From contig JACWEI010000009.1 of NCBI GenBank assembly GCA_014653625.1, positions 1-33,658 on the forward strand: a stretch of DNA of 33,658 nucleotides, read 5' to 3'. Below are positions 8,997 to 18,581 of the stretch, one piece after another (the first letter of the stretch is position 1; every line of letters starts with the position of its first letter). The notes under the pieces were generated by a model. It did no database searches. It saw only the letters and a program-made list of their open reading frames with translations, and was not told the origin of the DNA. This DNA is from Pelagibacterales bacterium SAG-MED39. GTDB lineage: Bacteria; Pseudomonadota; Alphaproteobacteria; Pelagibacterales; Pelagibacteraceae. Made by a program: the position numbers and the translations under genes.

Positions 8997-9328
8997 TGGA
9001 TGATCAAACAAAGAGTCTTATTCAAAATCATATTGATAACAACGAAGTATGTTTATTTATGAAAGGAACCCCTGATGCTCCTCAATGTGGATTTTCTATG
9101 GCTGTAACAAATATGCTTAAGTTACTTGAAGTAAATTTTCAAAGTGTAAATGTATTAGAAGACCAAAATGTTAGAGAAGGCATTAAAGTTTTTAGTGATT
9201 GGCCTACAATTCCACAACTTTACATTAAAAAAGAATTTGTTGGTGGATGTGATATTATTAAAGAAATGTATGAAAATGGTGAGCTTAAAAAAGTTTTTGA
9301 CGATAAGGGAATTAAATATAAAAAATAA
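8996..9328 (+). CDS. grxD: Monothiol glutaredoxin (CGFS type, Grx4/GrxD)
   Basis: The 110-residue protein has the CGFS site at residues 31-34, the MKGTPDAPQ segment (22-30) whose lysine contacts glutathione, WPTIPQLY with the cis-proline loop, and FVGGCDI. Such proteins bind a shared [2Fe-2S] cluster with glutathione and pass it on, often as a heterodimer with BolA, which is encoded immediately upstream. Its stop is 2 bases from the convergent rpsD stop, leaving no room for a terminator between them. Confidence 0.96.
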   Translation: MDDQTKSLIQNHIDNNEVCLFMKGTPDAPQCGFSMAVTNMLKLLEVNFQSVNVLEDQNVREGIKVFSDWPTIPQLYIKKEFVGGCDIIKEMYENGELKKVFDDKGIKYKK

Positions 9329-9330
9329 AG

Positions 9331-9948
9331 TTATCTAGAGTAATATTCAATTACAAGGTTGGGTTCCATTACTATTGGATAAGGCACTTCTTCAAATTTT
9401 GGAATTCTAACAAATTTAAACTTTTTATTCTTTTCATCTAATTGAATATATTCTGGAGTTTCTCTTTCTTTACTTGCTAAAGCAATATCGATAATTGCAA
9501 GCTCTTTAGATTTGTCCCTTATTTCAATTGTGTCTTCTTCTTTGACAGAATAACTAGAAATATTAACTTTTTTTCCATTAACTTTCACATGACCATGGTT
9601 TATAAGTTGTCTTGCTGAGAAGATTGTTGTTGCAAACTTAGCTCGATAAATAACAGCATCTAATCTTCTTTCCAATAAACCAATTAAGTTTTCACTAGTA
9701 TCACCTTTCAACATCGTTGCTTTTTTATAAATATTCCTAAATTGTCTTTCATTAATATTCCCATAATAAGCTTTTAATTTCTGTTTAGCGTGTAGCTGAA
9801 TTCCATAGTCTGATGGTTTTGAAGATCTAGATTGTCCATGTTGTCCTGGACCGTATGCTCTTGTGTTAAAAGGACTTTTTGGTCTTCCCCAAAGGTTTAC
9901 TTTCAATCTTCTGTCAACTTTATGTTTAGAGTTTAATCTTTTTGTCAT
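9331..9948 (-). CDS. rpsD: 30S ribosomal protein S4
   Basis: Primary 16S rRNA-binding protein that starts assembly of the small-subunit body. The 205-residue sequence has the N-terminal [12 protein letters not shown] segment, [13 protein letters not shown] near residues 31-43 and the S4 RNA-binding fold at about 92-130 ([29 protein letters not shown]). The N-terminal zinc-binding cysteines seen in some S4 proteins are absent, as in the C-minus type. It is last in the long minus-strand run but also has its own promoter in the 40-base gap after trmJ. Confidence 0.97.
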   Translation of the reverse strand: MTKRLNSKHKVDRRLKVNLWGRPKSPFNTRAYGPGQHGQSRSSKPSDYGIQLHAKQKLKAYYGNINERQFRNIYKKATMLKGDTSENLIGLLERRLDAVIYRAKFATTIFSARQLINHGHVKVNGKKVNISSYSVKEEDTIEIRDKSKELAIIDIALASKERETPEYIQLDEKNKKFKFVRIPKFEEVPYPIVMEPNLVIEYYSR

Positions 9949-9960
9949 TTAATAATGGGT

Positions 9961-9988
9961 TTTATAGACTTACACAAAATTTTGTCAA
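9961..9988 (-). promoter_or_regulatory. rpsD promoter with very short leader
   Basis: On the minus strand a perfect TTGACA (9988-9983) is followed 16 bases later by TATAAA (9966-9961). The start would fall near 9954, leaving a leader of about six bases before the ATG at 9948. The -35 box begins one base after the trmJ stop codon. No Shine-Dalgarno sequence is present in the short leader. Confidence 0.65.
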
Positions 9989-10705
9989 TCAACGTTTTTT
10001 ACCTAGACTAGCAAATACACTAGATAATATACGAGTTTCTTTAGCTGATAAGTCCATCTTGTAGAAAATATTTCTTAAATTCTCCATCATTATTGGTCTC
10101 TTTTCTTGAGGCTTAAAAAAATTTATCTGTTCTAGATTTTTAATACAAAGATTTATCATTGATTGAACTTCTTTTTTTGATGCAGTTTTGATTTTATTCG
10201 ATTTGTTAAAAGGTTTAGTTTTAGTTTTCAATATGCTTGAAACTGTTTGAGCAATAACAATTAAACTGTGAGAAAGGTTTAATGATTTGAAATTTTTATT
10301 AGTTGGTATTTGAAGTGTGTAATTTGCATAACTAATCTCATTGTTTGATAGTCCAGAAGCCTCTGAACCAAACAAAAAAGTAATTTTTTTATTTTTAAAA
10401 TCAATTTTTTTTAAACTATCTAAACTAATATGTTTTATATTTTTATTTCTAAATCTTGCAGATGTTGCTATTAAAATATCAATATTTCCAAGTGACTCTT
10501 CCAAATTATTAAAAACTTTTGCTTGGTTAATTATATCTTTTGCTCCTACAGATGTGGCCAATATCTTATCATTTGGAAAAATCGGTTTTGGATTAATTAA
10601 AACCAGTTTATTAAAATCAAAATTTTTAATTGCTCGTGCACATGCACCAATATTCTCTGATAACTGGGGTTTGTGTAAAATAAAAGAAATATTGTTTCTG
10701 GGCAT
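9989..10705 (-). CDS. trmJ: SpoU-family tRNA 2'-O-methyltransferase, TrmJ-like
   Basis: A SPOUT-class (trefoil-knot) RNA methyltransferase; TrmJ methylates the ribose of tRNA position 32. Family motifs are SENIGACARAIKNF (residues 16-29), FLFGSEASGLSNNE (about 110-123) and LQIPTNKNFKSLNLSHSL (about 131-148), which form the SAM-binding knot. The roughly 80-residue C-terminal extension fits the TrmJ (YfhQ/LasT) subgroup rather than the short TrmL. It follows the DUF1989 gene after 4 bases. Confidence 0.9.
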   Translation of the reverse strand: MPRNNISFILHKPQLSENIGACARAIKNFDFNKLVLINPKPIFPNDKILATSVGAKDIINQAKVFNNLEESLGNIDILIATSARFRNKNIKHISLDSLKKIDFKNKKITFLFGSEASGLSNNEISYANYTLQIPTNKNFKSLNLSHSLIVIAQTVSSILKTKTKPFNKSNKIKTASKKEVQSMINLCIKNLEQINFFKPQEKRPIMMENLRNIFYKMDLSAKETRILSSVFASLGKKR

Positions 10706-10709
10706 TTAA

Positions 10710-11573
10710 TTATTTTAATCCATGATTTCTATTGTATGAAGAAACATAAGAAGGTTTTATCTCTTGCAAATATTTTTTATCTAAGTCCCATATCGAGACT
10801 TTAAGCGGATAACATTTTGCTATATCTGAAGAATGTTCTGATCCACAGTCACCACCAGGGCAAGCTGAAAGGACACCCAATAGGTCAGTCTCAGCAAAAA
10901 ACTCTAAGTAATCACCTGGTCTAACTGGACTAGATTTCATAAAATATTGTTTTGTTTCATTTGTAAAACCAGTCAACATAAATACATTTAGTACATCATG
11001 AACAATCTTTTCTGCGTCTTCAATATTTAGATTTTTATCTTTTACTAATGCTCTAGTTAAATTGGAATGACAACAGTAGTGATAATCTTTATCTGAAATT
11101 AGTTTTGAAGTATATGGATCACAACGAGTTCCGATTACATCATGAACTGATCCACCGTCTTTATCATAACCATACCAATCTAAAGTATCCCAAGTTATAG
11201 TTGCCAAAGATCTTAGATATGGAAAATTACTAAACATTTTATCTCCCACAGAAATATGGGTGCCATAAAGAGCTCTTGTTTTTCCTGAATAAAATTTTTC
11301 ATCAAGGTTGTTAGCTTGAAATAAATTTAAATCACCAACTTGGGGTCCTTCAACACTTTCTATTCTAAAAAAATTACCTAATTTTACATTGAATATTCTA
11401 GCATCTCTTGGTGGAATTATAACTTCATCTATTTTTTTAAGATGTTTTCTAGCCTCATGAAGAATTTTCAAATTTTCATTTTCTAAATTATTATTTGGAT
11501 AACAAATAATAGGTTTTGATCCAATTCTTTCTTTTAAATTTTCAGGTTTTTTTGAAAATTTTTTAATTTTCAT
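10710..11573 (-). CDS. DUF1989 (urea carboxylase-associated) family protein
   Basis: A 287-residue member of the DUF1989 family, first noted beside urea carboxylase genes; members are thought to be cupin-like metal-binding proteins with no agreed reaction. Visible marks are IPPRDARIF (residues 53-61), FRIESVEGPQVGDLNLF (69-85), TRCDPYTS (149-156), YHYCCHSNL (164-172) and the diagnostic CPGGDCG (238-244). Several cysteines and histidines in these blocks are candidate ligands. No urea carboxylase, allophanate hydrolase or transporter is nearby. Instead it starts right after the cimA stop (TAAATG), suggesting co-translation with the citramalate enzyme; whether this is functional is unknown. Confidence 0.8.
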   Translation of the reverse strand: MKIKKFSKKPENLKERIGSKPIICYPNNNLENENLKILHEARKHLKKIDEVIIPPRDARIFNVKLGNFFRIESVEGPQVGDLNLFQANNLDEKFYSGKTRALYGTHISVGDKMFSNFPYLRSLATITWDTLDWYGYDKDGGSVHDVIGTRCDPYTSKLISDKDYHYCCHSNLTRALVKDKNLNIEDAEKIVHDVLNVFMLTGFTNETKQYFMKSSPVRPGDYLEFFAETDLLGVLSACPGGDCGSEHSSDIAKCYPLKVSIWDLDKKYLQEIKPSYVSSYNRNHGLK

Positions 11574-13175
11574 TTATTTACTTGCAGGAGCATTATCCTT
11601 AAAAAGTTTATAATCTAAACTATCAATTAATGCTTTGAAAGAAGCTTCAATAATGTTGGTTGATACACCAATAGTAAACCAATTCTTGCCCTTCGAGTCT
11701 GTACTTTCAATTGAAACTCTAGTAACGGCTTCGGTTCCTGTATTTAATATTCTTACTTTATAATCTACTAATTTTAGATCTCTAAGATAATTAGAGTATT
11801 TTGCTAAACGATCAACATTTTTTCTTATAGCATTATCTAAAGCGTTTACTGGGCCATTACCCTCTCCTTCACAAATAATTTTTTCTCCATCTACTTCTAA
11901 TTGAGCTTTAGCGGAAGAAACTATTTCTCCAGATTTATTCTTTTTAACTGAAACATCATATTCATTAATGGATATATATCTGGGTATTTCTCCAATAATT
12001 CTTCTAGCTAATAACTCAAAAGAAGCATCAGCTCCATCGTAACTATAACCAATAAACTCTCTGTCTTTGACTTCTTCTAATAGTTTTTTTATCTTTGGGT
12101 CATTTTCTTTGATATCTACTTTGATGCTTCTTAATCTTGAGATTATATTAGATCTTCCTGATTGATCTGAAATAACTATATTTCTACTATTACCAACATC
12201 ATCTGGATTTATGTGTTCATAAGTTTTTGGATCCTTCTGTACAGCAGATACATGCAATCCTCCTTTGTGAGAAAAAGCAGCCGCACCAACATATGGTAAA
12301 TGCTGATTAGGTTTTCTATTTAAAATTTCATCTAACAATCTTGAACAATTAGTTAGACTCTTAATATTATTAGATTTGATTCCAATTTCAAATTTAGATG
12401 AAAAATCCTTTTTCAAAAAAAAAGTTGGTATTAATGACATAAGATTTGCATTACCACATCTTTCACCGAGTCCATTTATTGTACCTTGAATTTGACGAAC
12501 ACCAGATAAAATTGCTGATAAAGAATTAGCAACAGCATTACCAGTATCATTGTGAGCATGAATACCTAAATTTTTGCCTGGTATAATTTTTGATACCTCT
12601 GATACTATTTTTGATACTTCATGTGGAAGAGTCCCGCCATTGGTATCACATAACACTACCCATCTTGCTCCTTGATCATAAGCTGCTTTAATACATGAAA
12701 GAGCATATTCTGGATTTGATTTATAACCATCAAAAAAATGTTCTGCATCAAACATAAATTCTTTTTTCGCTTTAACAAAATGTTTCACACTTTCACTGAT
12801 ATTTTCTAAATTTTCCTCATTAGTAATACCTAGCGCAACATCAACATGAAAGTCCCACGATTTTCCAACTAAACATACTGAAGAAGTATTTGAATTCATT
12901 AACGCCGATAATCCAGTATCATTTTCAACGCTACGACCTGATTTCTTTGTCATGCCAAAACATACAAGTTTTGAATTTTTAAAATTATGTTTTTTTTGAA
13001 AAAACTCAGTATCAGTCGGATTGGCTCCAGGCCAACCACCTTCAATATAATCAACTCCAAGGTTGTCTAAAGCAAATGCAATTTTTTCTTTGTCCTCGAT
13101 AGAAAAATCTACTCCTTGAGTCTGAGCACCATCTCTTAGTGTGGTATCAAAAATATATAATCGTTCTTTACTCAT
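11574..13175 (-). CDS. cimA: (R)-citramalate synthase
   Basis: Condenses pyruvate and acetyl-CoA to citramalate, the threonine-independent entry to isoleucine synthesis. The 533 residues comprise a DRE-TIM barrel with TTLRDGAQTQGVDFS (11-25; Arg14, Asp15), the metal pair HAHND (206-210) and GLGERCGN (235-242), followed by a LeuA-type C-terminal regulatory domain from about residue 400 to the end. Length and the QTQGVDFS block fit CimA better than 2-isopropylmalate or homocitrate synthase. It overlaps the cysS stop by 4 bases. Feedback control by isoleucine is usual for the family and is inferred here. Confidence 0.92.
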   Translation of the reverse strand: MSKERLYIFDTTLRDGAQTQGVDFSIEDKEKIAFALDNLGVDYIEGGWPGANPTDTEFFQKKHNFKNSKLVCFGMTKKSGRSVENDTGLSALMNSNTSSVCLVGKSWDFHVDVALGITNEENLENISESVKHFVKAKKEFMFDAEHFFDGYKSNPEYALSCIKAAYDQGARWVVLCDTNGGTLPHEVSKIVSEVSKIIPGKNLGIHAHNDTGNAVANSLSAILSGVRQIQGTINGLGERCGNANLMSLIPTFFLKKDFSSKFEIGIKSNNIKSLTNCSRLLDEILNRKPNQHLPYVGAAAFSHKGGLHVSAVQKDPKTYEHINPDDVGNSRNIVISDQSGRSNIISRLRSIKVDIKENDPKIKKLLEEVKDREFIGYSYDGADASFELLARRIIGEIPRYISINEYDVSVKKNKSGEIVSSAKAQLEVDGEKIICEGEGNGPVNALDNAIRKNVDRLAKYSNYLRDLKLVDYKVRILNTGTEAVTRVSIESTDSKGKNWFTIGVSTNIIEASFKALIDSLDYKLFKDNAPASK

Positions 13176-14515
13176 TTAAATTTCCAAAATGTTTTACCAT
13201 CTTTGTCTTCTATTAAAACACCTTTATCGAAAAGTTTATCTCTGATTCTATCAGCTTCCTTATAATTTTTATTTACCCTTGCCTTATTTCTTAAATCAAT
13301 CATATCATTAATTTCAGTATCGCTGATTGAGACTTTATCTTTTTTATATTTTTCCCATTGTTCATTATCTTCATTTAATAGACCTACAAATTTACATGCT
13401 GATATAAATAACTCTTTGCTTTTATCCTTGTTAGCTTTTTCAAAAAGTCGATGTAAGTTTGCGATATATCCTGGAGTATTTAAATCTTCATACAAAGGTT
13501 TTAAAACTTCATCAGTCAGTTGAACAGACTTAATATCCGATGAATAAATTCGATACCATTTATCCAATGTATTTTGGCAATCATTTATCAACTTATCATT
13601 CCAATCTAATGGTTGTTTATAATGGGCACTCATCAACGCCAATCTTATTACTTGTCCACTAATTTTATTTCTGAAATTTTTTATCTTTAAGATATTACCT
13701 TGAGACTTAGCCATTTTTTCATTCGACATTGTTATAAACGCATTATGAACCCAATAGTTTGCAAAAATTTTCGACCCATTCGCACATCTAGATTGAGCTA
13801 TTTCATTTTCATGATGAGGAAAAATTAAATCTATACCTCCACCATGAATATCAAATTCATTTCCTAAAAATTTTTTTGACATGGCTGAACATTCTAAATG
13901 CCAACCTGGTCTACCTTTTCCCCATGGTGAGTTCCATGAGGGCTCATCATCTTTTGAAGGTTTCCATAATACAAAATCTTCAGAATTTTTTTTATTTTCA
14001 CTTACTTCAACTCTTGATCCTGCTATTAAATCCTCTAACTTTTTATTTGATAGTTTTCCATAATCAGAAAATTTTTTTACTTCAAAGTAAACATGTTTAT
14101 TGTTTTCATATGCAAAGTCTTTTTTTATTAACTGATTTATCATCTCAATCATTAAATCGATATGCTCAGTAGCTTTAGGTTGATAAGTAGGATTTTCACA
14201 ATTCAAAAATTTGCAATCATCAAAAAAGCTTGCAGTTATTTGTTCAGTCAATTCTTTTGCAGATATTTTTTGATCTTGTGATGATTTAATTATCTTATCA
14301 TCAATATCTGTAATATTTCTTACATATGTTACTTTTGAAAAAGTATTCTTTAATAATCTGAAAAGAATATCAAAAATTATCAGTGGTCGAGCATTACCAA
14401 TGTGTGGATCGTCATAGACAGTTGGACCACAAACATACATTCCAACATTTTTTTTATCTTTAGGAATGAATTGTTCTTTTTTATTTGTTAAATTATTTGT
14501 TAAATAAATATCCAT
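13172..14515 (-). CDS. cysS: Cysteine--tRNA ligase
   Basis: Charges tRNA-Cys. The 447-residue class I synthetase has the HIGN motif (38-41, the family's HIGH) and zinc ligands at about Cys29, Cys209 and His234 in IDLIFPHHENE. The second signature is KMAKS (267-271) rather than the common KMSKS, a conservative change that should still bind ATP. The anticodon-binding C-terminal part is short but present. A 51-base gap separates it from nadE, the largest in this run, so a promoter may start here; TATATT at 14536-14531 is a possible -10 element. Confidence 0.95.
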   Translation of the reverse strand: MDIYLTNNLTNKKEQFIPKDKKNVGMYVCGPTVYDDPHIGNARPLIIFDILFRLLKNTFSKVTYVRNITDIDDKIIKSSQDQKISAKELTEQITASFFDDCKFLNCENPTYQPKATEHIDLMIEMINQLIKKDFAYENNKHVYFEVKKFSDYGKLSNKKLEDLIAGSRVEVSENKKNSEDFVLWKPSKDDEPSWNSPWGKGRPGWHLECSAMSKKFLGNEFDIHGGGIDLIFPHHENEIAQSRCANGSKIFANYWVHNAFITMSNEKMAKSQGNILKIKNFRNKISGQVIRLALMSAHYKQPLDWNDKLINDCQNTLDKWYRIYSSDIKSVQLTDEVLKPLYEDLNTPGYIANLHRLFEKANKDKSKELFISACKFVGLLNEDNEQWEKYKKDKVSISDTEINDMIDLRNKARVNKNYKEADRIRDKLFDKGVLIEDKDGKTFWKFK

Positions 14516-14566
14516 TATAGTTGATTAAGAAATATACCTTATTTAGGGATTTGTTAATCTAATTGA

Positions 14567-15304
14567 TTAATTTGGAATTTTGCATACAGGAATAGGGTCC
14601 ATTTTATGCAAGTTTTGTTTTCTAATTTTTTCGTACTCTGCTCTATGAGGTGAGTCGGGATTGATCATCGCTTCCTCTAACTCATTGTAATTAAATCCGA
14701 GCTGACCTTCGTCTGTTCTACCATCATCCCAAAGACCATCAGTTGGAGGTGCATCAATAATTTCTTTTAATATTCCTAATTCTTTACCTAGTTCCCATAC
14801 CTCAGTTTTATTGCAATCAGCAATAGGTGAAATGTCTACTCCACCATCTCCATATTTTGTATAAAAACCAACACCAAAATCTTCAACTTTATTACCAGTA
14901 CCTACAACAATTCCTTTGTTAGCTGCAGCTACCTGATAAAGAGTGGTCATTCTTAATCTTGCTCTCGAATTTGCATAACCATGTTCATTATTAAACTTGT
15001 TAAGAGTTGTTGAAAAAGTTTCAAACAAATTGTCTAAGCTAATTGTATGAGCCTCTACATTTTTAAAATTTTGAGTTAACCATTTTTGATGTTTTAAACT
15101 TAAATCATGCTGGTTATCTTTTTGTTTTATTGGCATAGTTAAAACTATAGTTTTTAAACCTGTCATAGCACTTAAAGTACTAGATACAGAGGAATCTACT
15201 CCTCCAGAGATCCCTATAACTAGAGACTCTGCCTTACTTGGCATCTGATCAACATAGGTTTTGATCCAATTTGAAATATATTTTACTTTTTCAGAAGTAT
15301 TCAT
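14567..15304 (-). CDS. nadE: NAD synthetase (NH3-dependent type)
   Basis: Amidates nicotinic acid adenine dinucleotide to NAD using ATP. The 245-residue protein is the single-domain form: PP-loop GISGGVDSS (31-39), GTGNKVEDFGVGFYTKYGDG (about 135-154) and DISPIADCNKTEV. There is no fused glutaminase domain, so it uses free ammonia or an unlinked glutaminase. The family match is clear from the SGGVDSS P-loop and the D-x-G-P/D-x-S-P block. It sits 39 bases after the DAHP synthase gene. Confidence 0.93.
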   Translation of the reverse strand: MNTSEKVKYISNWIKTYVDQMPSKAESLVIGISGGVDSSVSSTLSAMTGLKTIVLTMPIKQKDNQHDLSLKHQKWLTQNFKNVEAHTISLDNLFETFSTTLNKFNNEHGYANSRARLRMTTLYQVAAANKGIVVGTGNKVEDFGVGFYTKYGDGGVDISPIADCNKTEVWELGKELGILKEIIDAPPTDGLWDDGRTDEGQLGFNYNELEEAMINPDSPHRAEYEKIRKQNLHKMDPIPVCKIPN

Positions 15305-15343
15305 AATAAGATATTTAATAATTATTATTCCTAAAACAATGGC

Positions 15344-16723
15344 TTAAGATGCCGCTTGAATAGCGTTTTTAGAATAGCTGCTATTCTTTTTTATCTCATC
15401 TGAAATCAAAAATGCTAATTCTAAAGCTTGATTTGCATTCAACCTAGGATCACAATGTGTGTGATATCTAGAGGAAAGATCTTTTTCTGATATTTTCTGA
15501 GCACCACCTGTACATTCAGTAACATTTTGGCCTGTCAGTTCAATGTGTAATCCTCCAGCGTAACTTCCTTCACTTTGATGACATGCAAAAACATTCTTAA
15601 CCTCTTTTAATACACTATTAAAAGGTCTAGTTTTAAATCCTGTTGATGCTTGCATGGTATTTCCATGACATGGGTCACAGGACCAAATTACGTTAAGCCC
15701 TTCTTTTTTTATAGCTCTAATTAGTTTTGGTAAATGTTTTGAAACATTATCACAACCAAATCGTGATATTAGCGTAATTTTACCTTTTTCATTAGAAGGA
15801 TTAATTTTATTACACAAATTTATTAGATCATCAGCTTTTAATGTTGGTCCACATTTAATGCCAACTGGATTTTCTATTCCCCTACAAAATTCAACATGGC
15901 CACCATCAAGTTGTCTAGTTCTATCACCAATCCATACAAAATGAGCAGAGGTATCGTGATTTTCACCAGTGGTTGAGTCGGTTCTTGTCATTGATTCCTC
16001 AAACGGTAATAATAAAGCTTCATGTGAAGTCCAAAAATTAACTGTTTTTAATCTTCTATTAAAATCTGAATTAATTCCACAAGCATCCATAAAAGCTAAA
16101 GCGTCAGCTATTTGATCTTCTAATTCTTTAAACCTTTTAGCTTCTGGACTTTTTTTTATAAATCCTAAATTCCAAGTGTGAACTTTTTTTAAATCTGCAA
16201 AACCACCATGAGAAAAAGCTCTAATTAAATTAAGAGTTGACGCAGATTGTGAATATGCCTTAAATAATCTTTTTGGGTCAGGAACTCTTGCTTTTTCATT
16301 AAACTCTATTCCATTAATGTTGTCACCTAAATAACTAGGAAGTTCTACACCATCTTTGACTTCTACAGGAGAACTTCTTGGTTTAGAAAATTGTCCTGCA
16401 ATTCTACCTAATTTTACAACTGGTAATGAAGCTGAGTAAGTTAAAACCAAAGACATCTGTAGCATTAATTTAAATGTATCTCTTATATTGTCAGGATGAA
16501 ATTCTGCAAAACTCTCAGCACAGTCTCCTCCTTGTAATAGAAAAGCTTTCCCATCAACTACTTCAGCAAGTTGTTGTTTGAGATGCCTAGTTTCACCAGC
16601 AAAAACAAGAGGTGGAAAAGTTTTAATTTTACCTAAAACTTGATCCAATTCTTTTTTGTCCGGATAATCCGGAATGTGTTTTACTGGGTACTTTCTCCAG
16701 CTATTACTTTTCCAATTTTTCAT
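15344..16723 (-). CDS. 3-deoxy-7-phosphoheptulonate synthase, class II
   Basis: Joins phosphoenolpyruvate and erythrose 4-phosphate, the first step of the shikimate pathway. It is the plant-like class II type: WKSNSWRKYPVKHIPDYPD at the start, GGDCAESF with the metal-binding Cys68, GRIAGQFSKPRS, FWTSHEALLLPFEE, WSCDPCHGNT and TECTGGAQKI. I chose the ATG at 16723 rather than a TTG at 16729. An AGG lies 6 bases before that ATG, and class II enzymes usually start a few residues before this tryptophan. The product is 459 residues, normal for the family. It follows glmS after a short gap. Confidence 0.94.
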   Translation of the reverse strand: MKNWKSNSWRKYPVKHIPDYPDKKELDQVLGKIKTFPPLVFAGETRHLKQQLAEVVDGKAFLLQGGDCAESFAEFHPDNIRDTFKLMLQMSLVLTYSASLPVVKLGRIAGQFSKPRSSPVEVKDGVELPSYLGDNINGIEFNEKARVPDPKRLFKAYSQSASTLNLIRAFSHGGFADLKKVHTWNLGFIKKSPEAKRFKELEDQIADALAFMDACGINSDFNRRLKTVNFWTSHEALLLPFEESMTRTDSTTGENHDTSAHFVWIGDRTRQLDGGHVEFCRGIENPVGIKCGPTLKADDLINLCNKINPSNEKGKITLISRFGCDNVSKHLPKLIRAIKKEGLNVIWSCDPCHGNTMQASTGFKTRPFNSVLKEVKNVFACHQSEGSYAGGLHIELTGQNVTECTGGAQKISEKDLSSRYHTHCDPRLNANQALELAFLISDEIKKNSSYSKNAIQAAS

Positions 16724-16758
16724 GTTCAACCTATGATTGTTGTATCAGAGTTTTTTAT

Positions 16759-18579
16759 TTATTCAACGGTAACTGATTTAGCTAAATTTCGTGGTTTATC
16801 TATGTCAAAACCTTTTTTAAGAGCTGAATAATATGCAAGTTTTTGTAAAGGAATAGTTAATAAAAAAGGAAGCAAATCATCATTGGTACTTTCTACCTCA
16901 ATTGTTTCCCAAATATTTTCAGAAATTATTTCGTCTTTACTTTTATTTGTTATTAATAAAACTTTAGCACCTCTGGCAATTACTTCCTGCATATTAGAAA
17001 TCGTTTTCTTGTAATAATTGTCTCTTGGAGCCAGAACTACAACTGGCATTCCTTCCTCAATTAAAGCTAATGGTCCATGTTTCATTTCACCTGCTGGATA
17101 ACCTTCTGCATGAATATAGGAAAGTTCTTTCAATTTTAACGCTCCTTCAAGAGCAATTGGAAAGGAAAACCCTCTTCCTAAAAACATTGATCCTTTTGCC
17201 TCATTAAAAGTTGTTGATATTGATTGTATCTTGTTATCAGTCATTAATGTTTGTTCCACTAGTTTTGGTAATTCTTTTAAATCTTTTAGCTTTTCTAGAA
17301 ATAAATTCCTTTCAATATCATTTTTTAATAATCCCAATTTGAGTGCTAAAATATATAATATCAAAATTTGGCCTAAAAATGCTTTAGTAGAAGCAACACC
17401 AATTTCTGTACCACAATGAATTGGCAAAACAAAATCTGAGTCTCTTGCAATCGAGCTTTCAATAACATTTACAACAGCACAAGTTTTCATATTATTTTTT
17501 TTACACAAATCTAAGGCTGCAAATGTATCAGCTGTTTCCCCAGATTGAGAGACGAATACATATAAACATTCTTTTTTGAATCTATTTTTTCTATACCTAA
17601 ATTCTGAAGCAATATCGATATTAACATCTAAAGAAGTTAATTCCTCAAACCAGTATTTTGCCATTAAACAAGAGTGATATGCGGTCCCACAACCAATTAA
17701 GGTAATTGATGAAATCTCATTTATTTTCCAAGGAAAATTATAAATATTAATATCATTATTAGAAGTATCTACATATTCTTTAATCCCATTTTTTAAAGTA
17801 GTAGGTTGTTCTTCAATTTCTTTTGCCATAAAATGTTTGTAATCACCTTTGTCATATTTTTCTTCCTCAGATGATAATTCTAAAACTTTTTTGTTTATTT
17901 TAGTCCCACCTTCATTAAAAAATTCTACATAATCTTTTTTAATAATACAAAACTCACCATCGTTTAAATAAGTAACTTTATTTGTCATAGATTTTAAAGC
18001 ATAAGAATCTGACCCTAAATAATTTTCGTTAGGTCCATAACCTACTGCAAGAGGAGATCCTCTTCTTGCGCCTACTATTAAGTCAGGTTTATCCTTAAAA
18101 ATTATTCCCAAAGCAAAACTACCATGAAGTTGTTTCAATGTTTTTGTTATTGAACTAATCATATCTTCAGATTTAAGATGCTCAGTAATTAAATGAACAA
18201 TTACCTCTGTATCTGTTTGAGATTTAAACTTATGTCCTTTGTTAATTAAAAATTTTTTAAGGATTGTTGAATTTTCAATTATACCATTATGAACTACAGA
18301 TACATTTTGTGACGAATGTGGATGTGCATTTAAACTGTTTGCCGCTCCATGAGTGGCCCAACGGACATGACCAATCCCGATTGTTCCTTCCATGTTCTTT
18401 ATTAAAGAATTTTTTTCTAAGTTATCAACTCTACCCTCAGACTTAATTTCGTTAATTAAACCTTTTGACAATGTTGCAATTCCAGCAGAGTCATAACCTC
18501 TGTATTCAAGTTTCTTTAAAGAATTAATAATTGAAGCTGATACAGGTCTGTTACTATTAATCCCTATTATTCCACACAT
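16759..18579 (-). CDS. glmS: Glutamine--fructose-6-phosphate aminotransferase
   Basis: Makes glucosamine 6-phosphate, the committed step toward UDP-GlcNAc for peptidoglycan and lipid A. The 606 residues hold an N-terminal glutaminase domain with nucleophile Cys2 (MCGIIGI), GHVRWATHG near residue 73 and GSDSYALK, then two SIS sugar-isomerase domains (CGTAYHS, SQSGETADT, STKAF, and a second SIS near 450-590) and the closing DKPRNLAKSVTVE. It starts 2 bases after the stop of the GlmU-like gene, so there is no space for a glmS ribozyme leader. Confidence 0.97.
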   Translation of the reverse strand: MCGIIGINSNRPVSASIINSLKKLEYRGYDSAGIATLSKGLINEIKSEGRVDNLEKNSLIKNMEGTIGIGHVRWATHGAANSLNAHPHSSQNVSVVHNGIIENSTILKKFLINKGHKFKSQTDTEVIVHLITEHLKSEDMISSITKTLKQLHGSFALGIIFKDKPDLIVGARRGSPLAVGYGPNENYLGSDSYALKSMTNKVTYLNDGEFCIIKKDYVEFFNEGGTKINKKVLELSSEEEKYDKGDYKHFMAKEIEEQPTTLKNGIKEYVDTSNNDINIYNFPWKINEISSITLIGCGTAYHSCLMAKYWFEELTSLDVNIDIASEFRYRKNRFKKECLYVFVSQSGETADTFAALDLCKKNNMKTCAVVNVIESSIARDSDFVLPIHCGTEIGVASTKAFLGQILILYILALKLGLLKNDIERNLFLEKLKDLKELPKLVEQTLMTDNKIQSISTTFNEAKGSMFLGRGFSFPIALEGALKLKELSYIHAEGYPAGEMKHGPLALIEEGMPVVVLAPRDNYYKKTISNMQEVIARGAKVLLITNKSKDEIISENIWETIEVESTNDDLLPFLLTIPLQKLAYYSALKKGFDIDKPRNLAKSVTVE

Positions 18580-18581
18580 GT

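Noticed and set aside
10341..10709. 122-codon plus-strand frame opposite trmJ
   Set aside because: It lies wholly antisense to a well-supported gene and shows only low-complexity hydrophobic sequence.
18580..18581. glmS ribozyme or riboswitch leader
   Set aside because: Only two bases separate glmS from the upstream gene, and coding sequence continues on both sides.
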